From positions 62,001 to 126,000 of the forward strand of contig JANYCN010000036.1 of NCBI GenBank assembly GCA_025360225.1: a stretch of 64,000 nt of DNA. Reading direction: 5' to 3'. Below are positions 7,337-16,302 of the stretch, piece by piece; position 1 is the first letter of the stretch, and every line of letters begins with the position of its first letter. The translations under genes and the position numbers were made by a program. The notes under the pieces were generated by a model, which saw only the letters and a program-made list of their open reading frames with translations, was not told the origin of the DNA and did not search any database. The stretch comes from Actinomycetes bacterium (GTDB taxonomy: Bacteria; Actinomycetota; Thermoleophilia; Gaiellales; F1-60-MAGs149).

Positions 7337-8560
7337 CTAGTCGGGGCGAACCTGCCCGTCACCTCGGACGACATACCGCAACGAGGTGAGGTCCTCCAGT
7401 CCGATCGGGCCGCGGACGTGCAGCCGCCCGGTCGCGTTGCCGATCTCCGCGCCGAAGCCGAACTCGCCGCCGTCGGTGAACCGCGTCGAGGCGTTGACGT
7501 AGACGCACGCCGAGTCGACCTCGCGGAGGAACCGGTCGGCCGCCGTCAGGCTCGCCGTGATGATCGCCTCAGAGTGCCCGGTCGAGTAGCGCCCGACGTG
7601 CTCGATCGCTGCGTCGAGATCGTCGACGACGCGAACCGCGAGCACGAGATCGAGGTACTCCGCCGCCCAGTCCGCCTCCGTCGCCGGCTCGATCGCCAGG
7701 TCGGGCGCCGCGGCGCGGGTCGCCTCGTCGCCACGCAGCGCGCACCCGCGGGCGATGAGAGCACCCAGGATGCGCGGTAGGTCACCGACTCGCTCGCGGT
7801 GCACGAGAAGGGTCTCGGCGGCGTTGCAGACGCCGGGCCGCTGCGTCTTCGCGTTGACGATGATCGCTTCCGCCATCGCTGCGTCCGCCGAGGCGTCAAC
7901 GTACACGTGACAGTTTCCACCAGCGGCGACCACTACCGGGATCCGTGCGTGCTCGAGCAGGAAGCCCTTCAGCGCCTCGCCTCCGCGCGGGATCACCACC
8001 TCGGCGTTCGCCGGTGCGCTGACGAACGTCGCGAGCTCCTCGCGGGAGAGGTGAAGAGAGACGACCGCTCCGTGCGGTATCCCGACCGTGTCCAGCCCCT
8101 GATGGATCGCCGCGACGAGCGCCTGGTTCGTTGCGCTCGCGCTCGTCGAGCCGCGCAGCAACGCCACGCAACCGGCCTTCAGGCACAACGCCGCCACGTC
8201 GACGGTGACGTTCGGGCGCGCCTCGTAGACGACCAGCACCCGTCCGAGCGGCACGCGGACGCGGCTCACCTCCAGACCGTTCGCGAGGCGGCGGCCCGAT
8301 ACCAGCGTCCCGCACGGATCGGCGAGCAGGGCGACCGCGCGCGCCGCCGCCGCAAGCGCCGCGACGTCTGCACCGTCGAGCGCGAGACGATCGATCAGCG
8401 CGCGCGACGTCCCGCTCGCCCGAGCGCGCGCGACGTCCTCGGCGTTCGCCGCGACGATCGGGTTGGCACGCGCCTCGATCGCGTCGGCGATGGCGAGCAG
8501 CGCCGCATCCTTGGCTCCGCTGTCGAGCCGGGCGAGGAGTCGCCGAGCGTCGTCTGGCAC
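7337..8560 (-). CDS. proA: glutamate-5-semialdehyde dehydrogenase (gamma-glutamyl phosphate reductase)
   Basis: Second step of proline synthesis: NADPH-dependent reduction of gamma-glutamyl phosphate. The 407 residues match the family's length. Hallmarks are VVYEARPNVTVDVAALCLK, the family signature, and QRPGVCNAAETLLVH, with the catalytic cysteine in the PGVCNAAET context. The GTG at 8560 lies one base after the stop codon of the upstream kinase gene, so the two are co-transcribed and perhaps coupled. proB (glutamate 5-kinase) is not in the window. Two tandem hairpins downstream may end the transcript. Confidence 0.95.
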   Translation of the reverse strand: MPDDARRLLARLDSGAKDAALLAIADAIEARANPIVAANAEDVARARASGTSRALIDRLALDGADVAALAAAARAVALLADPCGTLVSGRRLANGLEVSRVRVPLGRVLVVYEARPNVTVDVAALCLKAGCVALLRGSTSASATNQALVAAIHQGLDTVGIPHGAVVSLHLSREELATFVSAPANAEVVIPRGGEALKGFLLEHARIPVVVAAGGNCHVYVDASADAAMAEAIIVNAKTQRPGVCNAAETLLVHRERVGDLPRILGALIARGCALRGDEATRAAAPDLAIEPATEADWAAEYLDLVLAVRVVDDLDAAIEHVGRYSTGHSEAIITASLTAADRFLREVDSACVYVNASTRFTDGGEFGFGAEIGNATGRLHVRGPIGLEDLTSLRYVVRGDGQVRPD

Positions 8561-8561
8561 C

Positions 8562-10346
8562 TCAGGTGCCGATCGGGCGGACGTCGCTCAACCGCGCGCT
8601 GTACCCGCCCGACGTGGTGGCGAGCTTGGTGATCCACACGAGCACGTAATGCACCCCGTTCCCGCTTGAGCGGACCTTCAGCCGCTGTCGCTTCTTCGAC
8701 ACGACCGTCGCCGCGGAGGCTACGTGCCAGCCGGAGAGCAGCGCCGGTGGGTCGGTGGTCGTCGCGGTGTACAGCGTCGCTGTGAACCCCGGGATCGGCG
8801 TGCGCAGCTCAACGGCGGCGAGGCTGGCCGGGTCGGTCAGCTCGACGATGAGGCCGACGCCACCCTTCCCGGTCGTCAGGTCGCTGCCGCCGTGATAGAT
8901 CTCGGTCTCCCACCACGTCCCCGTCGGATCACCGTCGATCGCGTTGCGCGCCTGGTCGTCATTCTCGGCGCCATCGCCGCCAGGGCGCGGGTCGAAGGTC
9001 TGGACGCCGGCGAGCGGGATGTCGGCGGCCGTCGTCGTGCCCGTCGAGACGGCGGTGGAGACGACGGTCGGGACCGGAATGAACGGTCCGGTGGTGTGCG
9101 ACGTCTCGATCCCCCCACTCGTCACGGGGTCGGGCGTCGAGGCCGTCCGCACGACCAGCGCGATGCCGAGCGAGGCCGCGAGGAGCGCGACGACCGCAAC
9201 GACACGTGCGATCGATCTCTCGCGTGAGCGGCCGGACGACCGTCGCTGCAGCTCCTCCGCGAGGTGCGGGAAGTCCATCGAGGGGGGCGTCAGATCCTCC
9301 CATGGGGCAAGGTCATCGGACATCGCACCCGGCAGTGTGAACGCCGCGCGCACCACTGCCGCCACCTCCACCTCGCCGGTCGCGTCGTCGCGGGTCGCCG
9401 GCGTGGGTGGCTGCGGCGTCGGAGCGGGCTCCGACTGATCATCGTCAGCCACTGCCGGCGCATCGTCCGTGGTGAGGAGGGCGGTATCGACGATCTCCGA
9501 TGGCTCGATGTCCGGCTCGGCCAGGGCGACCTCGCGCATCACCGTCCGGAGCTGGTCACGCGCGATGACCGCAGACCCAGGCCGCCCGTCGGGCGTCTTC
9601 GCAAGAAGGCTCGCAACGAGGGCCACGAGCGCTCGTGGCGCCTCCGGCCGGACGTCGGCGAGCGATGGCGGTGCCGTACGGACGTGGCGGGCGGCAACGT
9701 CTGCGAACCCGGTGCCGCGGAACGGCGGTCGTCCGGCGAGCATCTCAAAGAGGACGACGCCAAGAGCGTACAGGTCGGATCGTGCGTCGAGCGGTCGGCC
9801 GAGCGCCTGCTCCGGCGACACGTACTCGCCTGTGCCAAGCACCCTTCCCGGCTGGGTGATCCCAGGCTCCTCGAGCGCTCGCGCGATCCCGAAGTCGGCC
9901 AGCTTGACGTGTCCGTCGGGCGCGATCAGCACGTTCGCCGGCTTCAGATCGCGATGAACGAGCCTCGCCGCGTGCGCCGCTGCGAGGCCGTTCGCGAGCT
10001 GTTCCGCGATCGCCGTGGCCTCCAGCAGCGGGAGCGGGCCGCTGCGGCGAAGGCGTTCGCGCAGGCTCTCCCCCTCGACGAGGTCGAACACGAGGAACGG
10101 CCGGTCATCGTGGGAGCCGCGATCGCGGAGCGCGACAACGTTCGGGTGATCGATCGCCGCGAGAAGGCGAGCCTCCCGTTCGAAGCGCGCCAGCACCTCG
10201 GGGTTGTCGGCGGCGTCGACGTGCAGCAGCTTGACGGCCACCGCGTCGCCGTTGGTGGTGTCCTTCGCGCGCCAGACGGACGCGGTTCCACCCGACCCGA
10301 GGCGCGCGGCCAGCTCGTAGCGCTGGGAAATCCGCTCTCCGACCAC
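8562..10346 (-). CDS. membrane-anchored Ser/Thr protein kinase with discoidin-like extracellular domain
   Basis: A 594-residue PknB-type kinase. The glycine loop LGSGGTASVW occupies 16-25, the ATP-binding lysine is in VAVK (K39), and HRDLKPANV gives catalytic D133. DFG lies at 151-153 and GTGEYVSPEQ is the activation-loop end. A proline/acid-rich linker precedes one transmembrane helix at about 379-399. The outer ~190 residues look like an F5/8 type C or NPCBM-type beta-sandwich (LAAVELRTPIPGFTATLYTA), a likely carbohydrate-binding sensor instead of PASTA repeats. It sits one base upstream of proA. The start GTG at 10346 is fixed by a -10 box six bases before it. Confidence 0.9.
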   Translation of the reverse strand: MVGERISQRYELAARLGSGGTASVWRAKDTTNGDAVAVKLLHVDAADNPEVLARFEREARLLAAIDHPNVVALRDRGSHDDRPFLVFDLVEGESLRERLRRSGPLPLLEATAIAEQLANGLAAAHAARLVHRDLKPANVLIAPDGHVKLADFGIARALEEPGITQPGRVLGTGEYVSPEQALGRPLDARSDLYALGVVLFEMLAGRPPFRGTGFADVAARHVRTAPPSLADVRPEAPRALVALVASLLAKTPDGRPGSAVIARDQLRTVMREVALAEPDIEPSEIVDTALLTTDDAPAVADDDQSEPAPTPQPPTPATRDDATGEVEVAAVVRAAFTLPGAMSDDLAPWEDLTPPSMDFPHLAEELQRRSSGRSRERSIARVVAVVALLAASLGIALVVRTASTPDPVTSGGIETSHTTGPFIPVPTVVSTAVSTGTTTAADIPLAGVQTFDPRPGGDGAENDDQARNAIDGDPTGTWWETEIYHGGSDLTTGKGGVGLIVELTDPASLAAVELRTPIPGFTATLYTATTTDPPALLSGWHVASAATVVSKKRQRLKVRSSGNGVHYVLVWITKLATTSGGYSARLSDVRPIGT

Positions 10347-10352
10347 CCCGGG

Positions 10353-10358
10353 AGCCTA
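10353..10358 (-). promoter_or_regulatory. -10 box TAGGCT of the kinase-proA operon
   Basis: TAGGCT on the minus strand is separated by six bases from the GTG at 10346 and supports a leaderless kinase transcript. Confidence 0.55.
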
Positions 10359-10371
10359 CCGGACGTCGCTC

Positions 10372-10794
10372 CTAGAAGTCGAACGGAAGGATGTGGCCGT
10401 CCTCGAGCGCTCGGACGAACCGCTCGATCTCGTCACGCATGTTCTCCCGCGACACGCGTTCGAGGGTGTCGATCAGCTCGTCGGTCGCACCGTTGAGCGC
10501 ATCATCGAACGCTTCAACGACGCCCTGCTCGTACACGTCACGGTGTATCCACTCACACGACGGACAACGCAGCTCGAGCTCCCAGCGCTCGCCGTCGGCC
10601 TCGCGCCAATCGACCGGGTACACCAGCTCGCCCTCGCAGCACGGGCAGATCTCGAGGCGCGGCACGTTCGGCGCCGGCGGGGGCGAAGGCTCCAGACCAG
10701 CGGCGAGCGAGCGGACCGCGTCGTCCGGCGGCCCGAGCGTCTCGAAGTAGACGATCTCGACCGCTTTCCCGCTTGGCAAGATGATCTTCTTGAC
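10372..10794 (-). CDS. uncharacterised zinc-ribbon protein
   Basis: A protein of about 140 residues that I do not recognise. The middle carries two CPxC pairs, ICPCC and RCPSC, 30 residues apart, which would form a zinc ribbon. Around them are acidic/tryptophan-rich strands (DWREADGERWELELR), and the C-terminal half (DELIDTLERVSRENMRDEIE) is predicted helical. The start is uncertain: GTG 10794 begins just before KKIILPSGKAVEIVYFETL, where protein-like sequence starts, and a TAGGCG hexamer lies eight bases upstream. An in-frame ATG at 10878 would add 28 residues of poor quality. The gene is upstream of the kinase gene in the same orientation, but the kinase has its own promoter. Confidence 0.65.
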   Translation of the reverse strand, partial: VKKIILPSGKAVEIVYFETLGPPDDAVRSLAAGLEPSPPPAPNVPRLEICPCCEGELVYPVDWREADGERWELELRCPSCEWIHRDVYEQGVVEAFDDALNGATDELIDTLERVSRENMRDEIERFVRALEDGHILPFDF

Positions 10795-10953
10795 GTGGAA
10801 GTCGCCTACCGGCGAGCGTTCCACGCCTTGCTCGGAGCGGACTGGCTCGTTCGGTTCGCCTGATCGCCGGGGTGCCACACAGCCTGTATCGGACGGCGGT
10901 CAGCACGGCTTGAGCGTTCCGCCCGATCTCCCCCTGTCGGGTGAGCGAACCGG

Positions 10954-11403
10954 TCAGGAACCGAGGTCGGCGGTGATCCAGTACGTGTTGCCGTCACGCA
11001 CGATGCCGATCCCGATCGACCGGAACGACCGATCGAGCAACACCGAGCGGTGGATCGGGCTACGCATCCACGCACGCGTGATCCAGGCGATGCTCGGGCC
11101 GTAGCCGAGAACCTCACCGACGACCCTCGCTCGGTAGGCGCGCCGGATTCGTGTCGATGCCGGCGTTCCGTCGGACGAGCTGTGGCGGAGGCGCTGGATC
11201 GTGTCGATGTAGCGCGCCTGCGTGCCTGCGCAGCCCGCAAGGGCCGGCTGGGCGTGAAGCGGCTTCAGGTGCTGCTCGGCACGAAGGACGTTCACTCGAG
11301 CGAGGAGGGTGCTGGCGTCGGTCTCGTCCGCGCCGGCGGTCGCGCTCGGCACGAGCGCAGCCGCGAGCACGCCGAGGAGGAGAAGCCGTGGCCACCGTCG
11401 CAT
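10954..11403 (-). CDS. secreted CAP/SCP-domain protein
   Basis: A 149-residue exported protein. The start has a classic signal peptide (RRWPRLLLLGVLAAALVPSATAGA), with cleavage likely after about residue 24. The mature part is a compact bacterial CAP domain: LLARVNVLRAEQHLKPL, then LRHSS, the GEVLGYG segment, the WMRSPIHRSVLLD helix and the IGIGIVRDGNTYWITADLG end. These match the CAP signature order (helix 1, HxS, GE, HR..., G.G). Function is unknown; bacterial members occur on the cell surface and are sometimes ligand binders. No catalytic role can be claimed. Confidence 0.82.
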   Translation of the reverse strand: MRRWPRLLLLGVLAAALVPSATAGADETDASTLLARVNVLRAEQHLKPLHAQPALAGCAGTQARYIDTIQRLRHSSSDGTPASTRIRRAYRARVVGEVLGYGPSIAWITRAWMRSPIHRSVLLDRSFRSIGIGIVRDGNTYWITADLGS

Positions 11404-11410
11404 CGATCAG

Positions 11411-11416
11411 GTTGTA
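11411..11416 (-). promoter_or_regulatory. -10-like box TACAAC of the CAP-domain gene
   Basis: TACAAC lies seven bases before the ATG at 11403. The last base differs from the TANNNT pattern seen at other starts in this window, so support is weaker. Confidence 0.4.
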
Positions 11417-11477
11417 GTCGAGCAACGGGTCGCGCGCAAACGGGATCTCGCTCAACCGGTGGAAACCTCGCGAATGC

Positions 11478-12830
11478 TTACGCAGGGACGCCGATGGTCG
11501 CCGCTGCGATCGCTCCCTCCAGCACGTCGAGCGCCTCGGCCAGATGCTCGTCCGAGATGACGAGCGGCACGAGCGTCCGGATGACGTTGCCGTACGTCCC
11601 CGCTTTCAGCAGGATCAAGCCGGCCGCGAGGGCGTGAGCGACGACCGCGTTGGCGATCTCTGGCGCCGGAGTGCCCGCGGCGTCCGCGACGAGCTCGATG
11701 CCGATCATCGGGCCGAGGCCGCGAACGTCGCCGACGGCAGCGTTCTCTGACTGCACGCGCTCGAGCCGGCGTCGGATCGCCGTCCCGATCTCGATCCCGC
11801 GCTCAAGCAGTCGCTCGTCCCGCAGGACGTCCAGCACGGCGATTCCCGCGGCGCAACCCAGCGGGTTGCCAACGTACGTGCCGCCGATCGTCGACTCCGC
11901 CGCGGCGTCCATGATCGCCGCTCGGCCGGCGACGCCCGAGATCGGCACACCTCCCGCGATCGACTTTGCGACGCACACGAGATCGGGCTCGACGCCGAAG
12001 TGTTCGATCGCGAACATCTTCCCCGTGCGCCCGTAGCCGGACTGCACCTCGTCGGCGATCAGGACGATCCCGTGCTCGTCGCAGAGCTCCCGCAAGGCGG
12101 ACAGGTAGCCCGGTGCAGCGGGCACGAAGCCGCCCTCGCCCTGCACCGGCTCGATGATGATCGCGGCCACGGACTCAGGCGCGACGCGCGTCTTGAGCGC
12201 CGTCGCCAGGTCGCGCAGCGCTATCGCCGTCGCGTCTGGCCCGAGCCGGTAGGCGTTGGGAAACGCGACGCGGTACACCTCGGGGGCGAACGGCCCGAAC
12301 CCCGCCTTGTACGGGTGCACCTTCGATGTGAGGGACATCGCCATGTGCGTGCGTCCGTGGAACGCCGACTCGTAGGCGATCACCGCCGGGCGCCCGGTCG
12401 CGACCTTCGCGATCTTGATCGCGTTCTCGACCGCCTCCGCTCCGGAGTTGAAGAACGCGGCGCGCTTCGGGCCGCTGATCGGGATCAGCGGCAGCAGGCG
12501 CTCGGCGAGCTCGACGTAGCTCTCGTATGGGACGACCGTGAAGTCGGTGTGCAGGAAGCGATCAGCGGCCGCCTTCACGGCGGCGGTCACGCGCGGGTGG
12601 GAGTGGCCGATGTTCAGGCAGCCGATGCCACCGGCGAAGTCGATGAAGGTGTTGCCGTCGACGTCCGTCAGCAGCGCCCCGTCGCCGCGTTCGACCCACA
12701 TCGGCATCCAGAGGTCCTTCGCCCGTGCGACGGACTGCTCCTTGCGCGCCGTCAACGCGCGCGAGCGCGGCCCGGGAACCTCCGTCCTGAGAACGATCGC
12801 GCCCACGGCCGGCTCCTCGTGTCGGTTCAT
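11478..12830 (-). CDS. gabT: 4-aminobutyrate (GABA) aminotransferase
   Basis: A class III PLP aminotransferase of 450 residues that would convert 4-aminobutyrate and 2-oxoglutarate to succinate semialdehyde and glutamate. Signature parts are [35 protein letters not shown] (phosphate binding), [43 protein letters not shown] with D260, and the PLP lysine K289 in [10 protein letters not shown]. The start is set at ATG 12830 because [20 protein letters not shown] reads as a natural N-terminus, whereas the in-frame upstream extension overlaps the divergent dcd gene. A PucR-type regulator lies downstream of dcd and could control it. The exact substrate within class III is inferred. Confidence 0.85.
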   Translation of the reverse strand: MNRHEEPAVGAIVLRTEVPGPRSRALTARKEQSVARAKDLWMPMWVERGDGALLTDVDGNTFIDFAGGIGCLNIGHSHPRVTAAVKAAADRFLHTDFTVVPYESYVELAERLLPLIPISGPKRAAFFNSGAEAVENAIKIAKVATGRPAVIAYESAFHGRTHMAMSLTSKVHPYKAGFGPFAPEVYRVAFPNAYRLGPDATAIALRDLATALKTRVAPESVAAIIIEPVQGEGGFVPAAPGYLSALRELCDEHGIVLIADEVQSGYGRTGKMFAIEHFGVEPDLVCVAKSIAGGVPISGVAGRAAIMDAAAESTIGGTYVGNPLGCAAGIAVLDVLRDERLLERGIEIGTAIRRRLERVQSENAAVGDVRGLGPMIGIELVADAAGTPAPEIANAVVAHALAAGLILLKAGTYGNVIRTLVPLVISDEHLAEALDVLEGAIAAATIGVPA

Positions 12831-12889
12831 GCACGGTGTTTGGAACCTACTCACGGTAGCACCCGCCGGGCCGGGCTCGCCGTCGCCGG

Positions 12890-12895
12890 TACACT
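12890..12895 (+). promoter_or_regulatory. -10 box TACACT of dcd
   Basis: TACACT is followed by seven bases and the ATG at 12903, with no ribosome binding site. It lies in the 72-bp divergent spacer between gabT and dcd. Confidence 0.6.
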
Positions 12896-12902
12896 CGCCG
12901 AC

Positions 12903-13472
12903 ATGGTGCTCTCCGACCGCGCGATCAGGGACGCTCTTGCCTCGGGCCGGGTGCGGCTCGACCCGTTCGACGACGACCTGGTGCAGCCCGCGTCGATCGA
13001 CGTGCGCTGCGATCACCGGTTCCGCGTGTTCCGCAACAACCGCTACGCGCACATCGACGTGCGGGAACCAATGCCCGACCTGACCGAGCTCGTCACCTGC
13101 GAGGACGGCGTGCCGTTCATCCTGCATCCCGGCGAGTTCGTCCTCGGCGCGACGATGGAGCGTGTCGCGCTCGGCAACGACCTCGTTGCGCGTCTGGAAG
13201 GGAAGAGCTCGCTCGGGCGTCTCGGCCTCCAGGTGCACTCCACCGCCGGGTTTATCGACCCGGGATTCGACGGCCAGGTGACGCTCGAGCTGACGAACGT
13301 CGCGAGCCTGCCGATCACGCTCTACCCGGGGATGAAGATCGGCCAGCTCTCGTTCCTCGCGATGACCGGCCCGAGCGACCGGCCGTACGGAACGGGAGGG
13401 CTCGGCTCGAAGTACCAGGGGCAACAGGGGCCGACACCGAGCGCGTACTGGCGGAACTTCTCGGCTCCATGA
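12903..13472 (+). CDS. dcd: dCTP deaminase
   Basis: Converts dCTP to dUTP (or directly to dUMP in bifunctional forms) for thymidylate synthesis. The 189-residue length is normal. Clear family motifs are [31 protein letters not shown], the catalytic-loop [20 protein letters not shown] and [15 protein letters not shown], and the C-terminal [15 protein letters not shown] tail that closes over the nucleotide. This type is common in Actinomycetota, where the enzyme is often the bifunctional dCTP deaminase/dUTPase. Whether this copy has the dUTPase activity cannot be decided by eye. Confidence 0.95.
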   Translation: MVLSDRAIRDALASGRVRLDPFDDDLVQPASIDVRCDHRFRVFRNNRYAHIDVREPMPDLTELVTCEDGVPFILHPGEFVLGATMERVALGNDLVARLEGKSSLGRLGLQVHSTAGFIDPGFDGQVTLELTNVASLPITLYPGMKIGQLSFLAMTGPSDRPYGTGGLGSKYQGQQGPTPSAYWRNFSAP

Positions 13473-13537
13473 CCGGCCGGGCCGTGCTCGTAGAGGAGAC
13501 GCCCGCTCTGGCTCGGCCGTCGTTCGGAGTGGGGCGG

Positions 13538-13543
13538 TAGGGT
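13538..13543 (+). promoter_or_regulatory. -10 box TAGGGT of the PucR-type gene
   Basis: TAGGGT lies seven bases before the GTG at 13551 and supports that start codon as a leaderless one. Confidence 0.5.
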
Positions 13544-13550
13544 TCGTCCT

Positions 13551-14597
13551 GTGCCTCGGGTGCGCCAATCGGTCGACGAGCGACTTCTCGCCGTACGCGC
13601 CGACGTCGGTGAAGGCGCCGACCGTGTCGACGTAGCGGGTTGGATCGATCGGCTCGAACGCGCCGCGCGCGCCGGTGAGCGGCTCGGCCGGGTTGATGTC
13701 TCCGATCTGACGCAGGCAGGAGCGCGGGCGGCCGGGGACGGTCTGCCGCTACCGGTCGTCGTTGACACGTGGCTGACGACCGGATGGGTGATCTGGGGCG
13801 CCTTGCAGAAGGAGAGCGGCGACGTGCGCGAGGTCGGACGGCTCGCAGGAGCATTGCTTCGCGCGCTCGACGACGGCGCGAAAGCGCTCGCCGACGGGTT
13901 CGTCCACGAGCAGCGTGCCGCGGTGCGTCGCGACGAGTCAGCACGCGCCGCGCTGCTTGACGTCCTGATCGGCGAGGCGCCGGTCGACGAGGTGCTCGCA
14001 GCCGCGCAACGGCTGGGGTTGGACGTCGTGTCGGAACGCTCGGTGCTCGTCGTTGCGACGGTGTCAGAGGTCGTGCTCGAGCGGCTGCGCGACCATGGCG
14101 CTCTGGCAGCCCCGCGCGACGGCGTCGTCGTCGCCGTGATCGACGGACCGCCGCCCCGTGGTTCAGAACGTGCCGGTCTCGGCCGGCCGGGCGCTGGCGT
14201 TGCGGGCATCCGGCGCTCCTACCGCGAGGCACGGCGGGCCCTTGATGTCGCCAACCGGCTTGACCTGCACGGCGTCGTGCCGTTCCGTGAGGTGCTGCCG
14301 GAGGCGTTGCTGCTCAACGATCGCGTTGGGCTCGAGGCCCTCGTCGAGACGACGCTCGCCGCCCTCGCAAACGCCCGTCACGGAGCCGGCCCCCTGCTGC
14401 GAACGCTCGGGGCCTACTTCGACGCTGGCGGGAACGTCGCCGCAACAGCGCGCGCGCTCGCGATCCACGAACGAACGGCGGTCTACCGGCTTGCGCGGAT
14501 CGCCGAGCTCACCGGGCTTGACGTCGACGACCCGCTCGACCGGTTCCGGCTCGAGCTCGCGATCCGCGGGCGCGCGCTGACCGACGCGGGCTCCTAG
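13551..14597 (+). CDS. PucR/CdaR-type helix-turn-helix transcriptional regulator
   Basis: A 348-residue regulator. The C-terminal ~60 residues contain the PucR helix-turn-helix: LLRTLGAYFDAGGNVAATAR followed by ALAIHERTAVYRLARIAELTG and the family end DPLDRFRLELAI. The middle region is a GGDEF-like CdaR domain (GIRRSYREARRALDVANRL), and the N-terminal ~130 residues are helical (RsbR-like). Family members control purine, sugar-diacid or amino-acid catabolism, often adjacent genes; gabT about 0.7 kb upstream is a candidate target. Its stop codon interlocks with the sufU stop codon on the other strand in a shared CTAG. Confidence 0.82.
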   Translation: MPRVRQSVDERLLAVRADVGEGADRVDVAGWIDRLERAARAGERLGRVDVSDLTQAGARAAGDGLPLPVVVDTWLTTGWVIWGALQKESGDVREVGRLAGALLRALDDGAKALADGFVHEQRAAVRRDESARAALLDVLIGEAPVDEVLAAAQRLGLDVVSERSVLVVATVSEVVLERLRDHGALAAPRDGVVVAVIDGPPPRGSERAGLGRPGAGVAGIRRSYREARRALDVANRLDLHGVVPFREVLPEALLLNDRVGLEALVETTLAALANARHGAGPLLRTLGAYFDAGGNVAATARALAIHERTAVYRLARIAELTGLDVDDPLDRFRLELAIRGRALTDAGS

Positions 14598-15013
14598 CGC
14601 CAGTCGACGCCGTCCATGCCAGCCCATCCCTCGGGGAGCGCGACGCCGGCGTGCCGGTTGAGCGCGACCCGCAGCGTGCTCAGGCCGAGGAGCGCGCACT
14701 TCAGCCGGACCGGAGAGAGGGGAATCCCCATCTCCTCCTCGATGTCGGCGCGCGTCAGGGCGGCAGCCTCCTCGACCGTCTTGCCCTCGACGAGCTCGGT
14801 CATCATCGATGTCGCCGCCTGGGAGATCGAACAGCCGCGACCGTGAAAGCGGATCTCCTCGATCCGGCCGGCGATGATGTTCAGGTCGAGGTGCAGCTCG
14901 TCACCGCACAGCGGGTTCGTTCCCTCGACCGACACGTCCGCGTCGGTGAGCGCACCGTGGTTGCGTGGGTTCTTGTAGTGGTCGAGGATGTGCTCGCGGT
15001 ACAGGTCGTCCAT
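14594..15013 (-). CDS. sufU: SufU iron-sulfur assembly / zinc-dependent sulfur-transfer protein
   Basis: A 139-residue IscU/SufU-fold protein that accepts sulfur from SufS in Gram-positive-type Suf systems. The three cysteines C36 (NPLCGDE), C61 (GRGCSIS) and C106 (RLKCALLG), together with D38, form the conserved zinc/sulfur site. The ~20-residue insertion after the second cysteine (VEGKTVEEAAALTRADIEEE) is typical of SufU as opposed to IscU. Its ATG overlaps the SufS stop codon by one base (TGATG), so translation is coupled to sufS. An in-frame extension to 15430 is ignored because it lies inside sufS. Confidence 0.93.
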   Translation of the reverse strand: MDDLYREHILDHYKNPRNHGALTDADVSVEGTNPLCGDELHLDLNIIAGRIEEIRFHGRGCSISQAATSMMTELVEGKTVEEAAALTRADIEEEMGIPLSPVRLKCALLGLSTLRVALNRHAGVALPEGWAGMDGVDWR

Positions 15014-16251
15014 CAGGCGAAGATCCTCCGCACACGGTGCAGGCCGTCGATCATCCGATCGATCTCGTCGGGAACGGTGTAGAGGTAGAACGACGCACGC
15101 GTCGTCGCCGGGAGCCCGAGTCGCTCCATCACAGGCTGCGTGCAGTGGTGCCCGGCGCGTACGCACACGCCCTGAGAGCCGAGGATCTCCGCGACATCGT
15201 GCGGGTGGACGCCGTCGAGGGAGAACGGCACGACGCCGCCTCGGCGTGAATGCTCCGTCGGTCCGTGCACCGTGATGCCAGGGACCTCGGCAAGGCGTCC
15301 GAGGGCGTAGCGCGTGATCGCCTGCTCGTGCGCCTGCACGTTGTCGAGACCGACGCCGACGAGGTACTCGATCGCCGCGCCCATCCCGACCACCTCGGCG
15401 ATCGCCGGCGTCCCCGCCTCGAACCGCCACGGCAGCTCGTTGTAGGTCGTGCCGCTGAGACGCACCGAGCGGATCATCTCGCCGCCGGTCAGAAACGGCG
15501 GCATCGCCTCGAGCAGCTCGCGCCGACCGTACAACGCCCCCGCTCCGGACGGCCCGCCGAGCTTGTGGCCCGAGAACACGAGGAAGTCGGCGCCAAGCGC
15601 GGTGACGTCCGTCGGGCGGTGTGGCACGGACTGCGCGCCGTCGACGACGATCACGCCGCCCTGCTCGTGCACCCAGTCGGCGAGCACGCGAACCGGGTTC
15701 GACGTGCCGAGCGAGTTCGACTGCTCAGCGACGGCCAGGAGCCGAACGTTCCCCGAGCGGGCGATCTCGTCAAGCTCGTCGAGCTGCAGCTCGCCGCGAT
15801 CGTCGATGTGCACGTAGCGGATCGCCGCGCCCGTCTGCTGGGAGAGGACCTGCCACGGCACGAGGTTCGAGTGGTGCTCGAGCTCCGTGCAGACGATCAC
15901 GTCGCCCGGGGCAAGGTTGGCGCGCCCGTAGCTGTGCGCGACGAGGTTGATCGCCTCGGTCGAGTCGCGCGTGAAGACGATCTCCTTCGTCGAGGCCGCA
16001 CCGATCAACGCGCGAACGGTCTCGCGCGCCCCTTCGTACGCCTCGGTCGCCTCGACGCCAAGCTGGTACACGGCGCGGTGCACGTTCGCGTAGGAGGTCG
16101 TGTAGAACGACATCATCGTGTCGAGCATGTGCCGCGACTTCTGTGCCGAGTTCGCCGAGTCGAGATACGAGAGCGGGTGTCCGTCGATGACACGCTCGAA
16201 GATCGGGAAGTCGGCGCGGAGCACGGAGGCGGGTGTGGCGACGGCGTCCAC
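15013..16251 (-). CDS. sufS: SufS cysteine desulfurase
   Basis: PLP-dependent class II cysteine desulfurase that supplies sulfur to SufU and the SufBCD scaffold. Key parts are FPIFERVIDGHPLSYLDSA at the N-terminus, TEAINLVAHSYG, ELEHHSNLVPWQ, VDGAQSVPHRPTD, the PLP lysine K230 in FSGHKLGGPSG and the persulfide cysteine C370 in RAGHHCTQP. The start is set at GTG 16251: a -10 box sits seven bases before it, and the TTG extension to 16293 would read through the operator palindrome. Length is then 412 residues, normal for SufS. It is separated from sufD by a glycosyltransferase gene but has its own operator-bearing promoter. Confidence 0.94.
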   Translation of the reverse strand: MDAVATPASVLRADFPIFERVIDGHPLSYLDSANSAQKSRHMLDTMMSFYTTSYANVHRAVYQLGVEATEAYEGARETVRALIGAASTKEIVFTRDSTEAINLVAHSYGRANLAPGDVIVCTELEHHSNLVPWQVLSQQTGAAIRYVHIDDRGELQLDELDEIARSGNVRLLAVAEQSNSLGTSNPVRVLADWVHEQGGVIVVDGAQSVPHRPTDVTALGADFLVFSGHKLGGPSGAGALYGRRELLEAMPPFLTGGEMIRSVRLSGTTYNELPWRFEAGTPAIAEVVGMGAAIEYLVGVGLDNVQAHEQAITRYALGRLAEVPGITVHGPTEHSRRGGVVPFSLDGVHPHDVAEILGSQGVCVRAGHHCTQPVMERLGLPATTRASFYLYTVPDEIDRMIDGLHRVRRIFA

Positions 16252-16258
16252 GCGGTTC

Positions 16259-16295
16259 AGTCTACCGGAGTTTCGATAGCGATCGCTGTCCAAAC
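16259..16295 (-). promoter_or_regulatory. sufS promoter with 26-bp palindromic operator
   Basis: The minus-strand -10 box TAGACT (16259-16264) lies seven bases before the GTG of sufS. Just upstream, at the -35 region, is a 26-bp imperfect palindrome (16270-16295): GTTT arm at 16270-16273, core AGCGATCGCT at 16278-16287 and AAAC arm at 16292-16295. The same layout and core occur before sufC. Regulation by an iron-sulfur-sensing repressor is inferred. Confidence 0.7.
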
Positions 16296-16302
16296 CCCGC
16301 GC

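Noticed and set aside
12831..13568. In-frame extension of the GABA aminotransferase by 246 codons
   Set aside because: The added part is Arg/Pro/Glu-rich, overlaps the dcd gene completely on the other strand, and the natural aminotransferase N-terminus starts at 12830.
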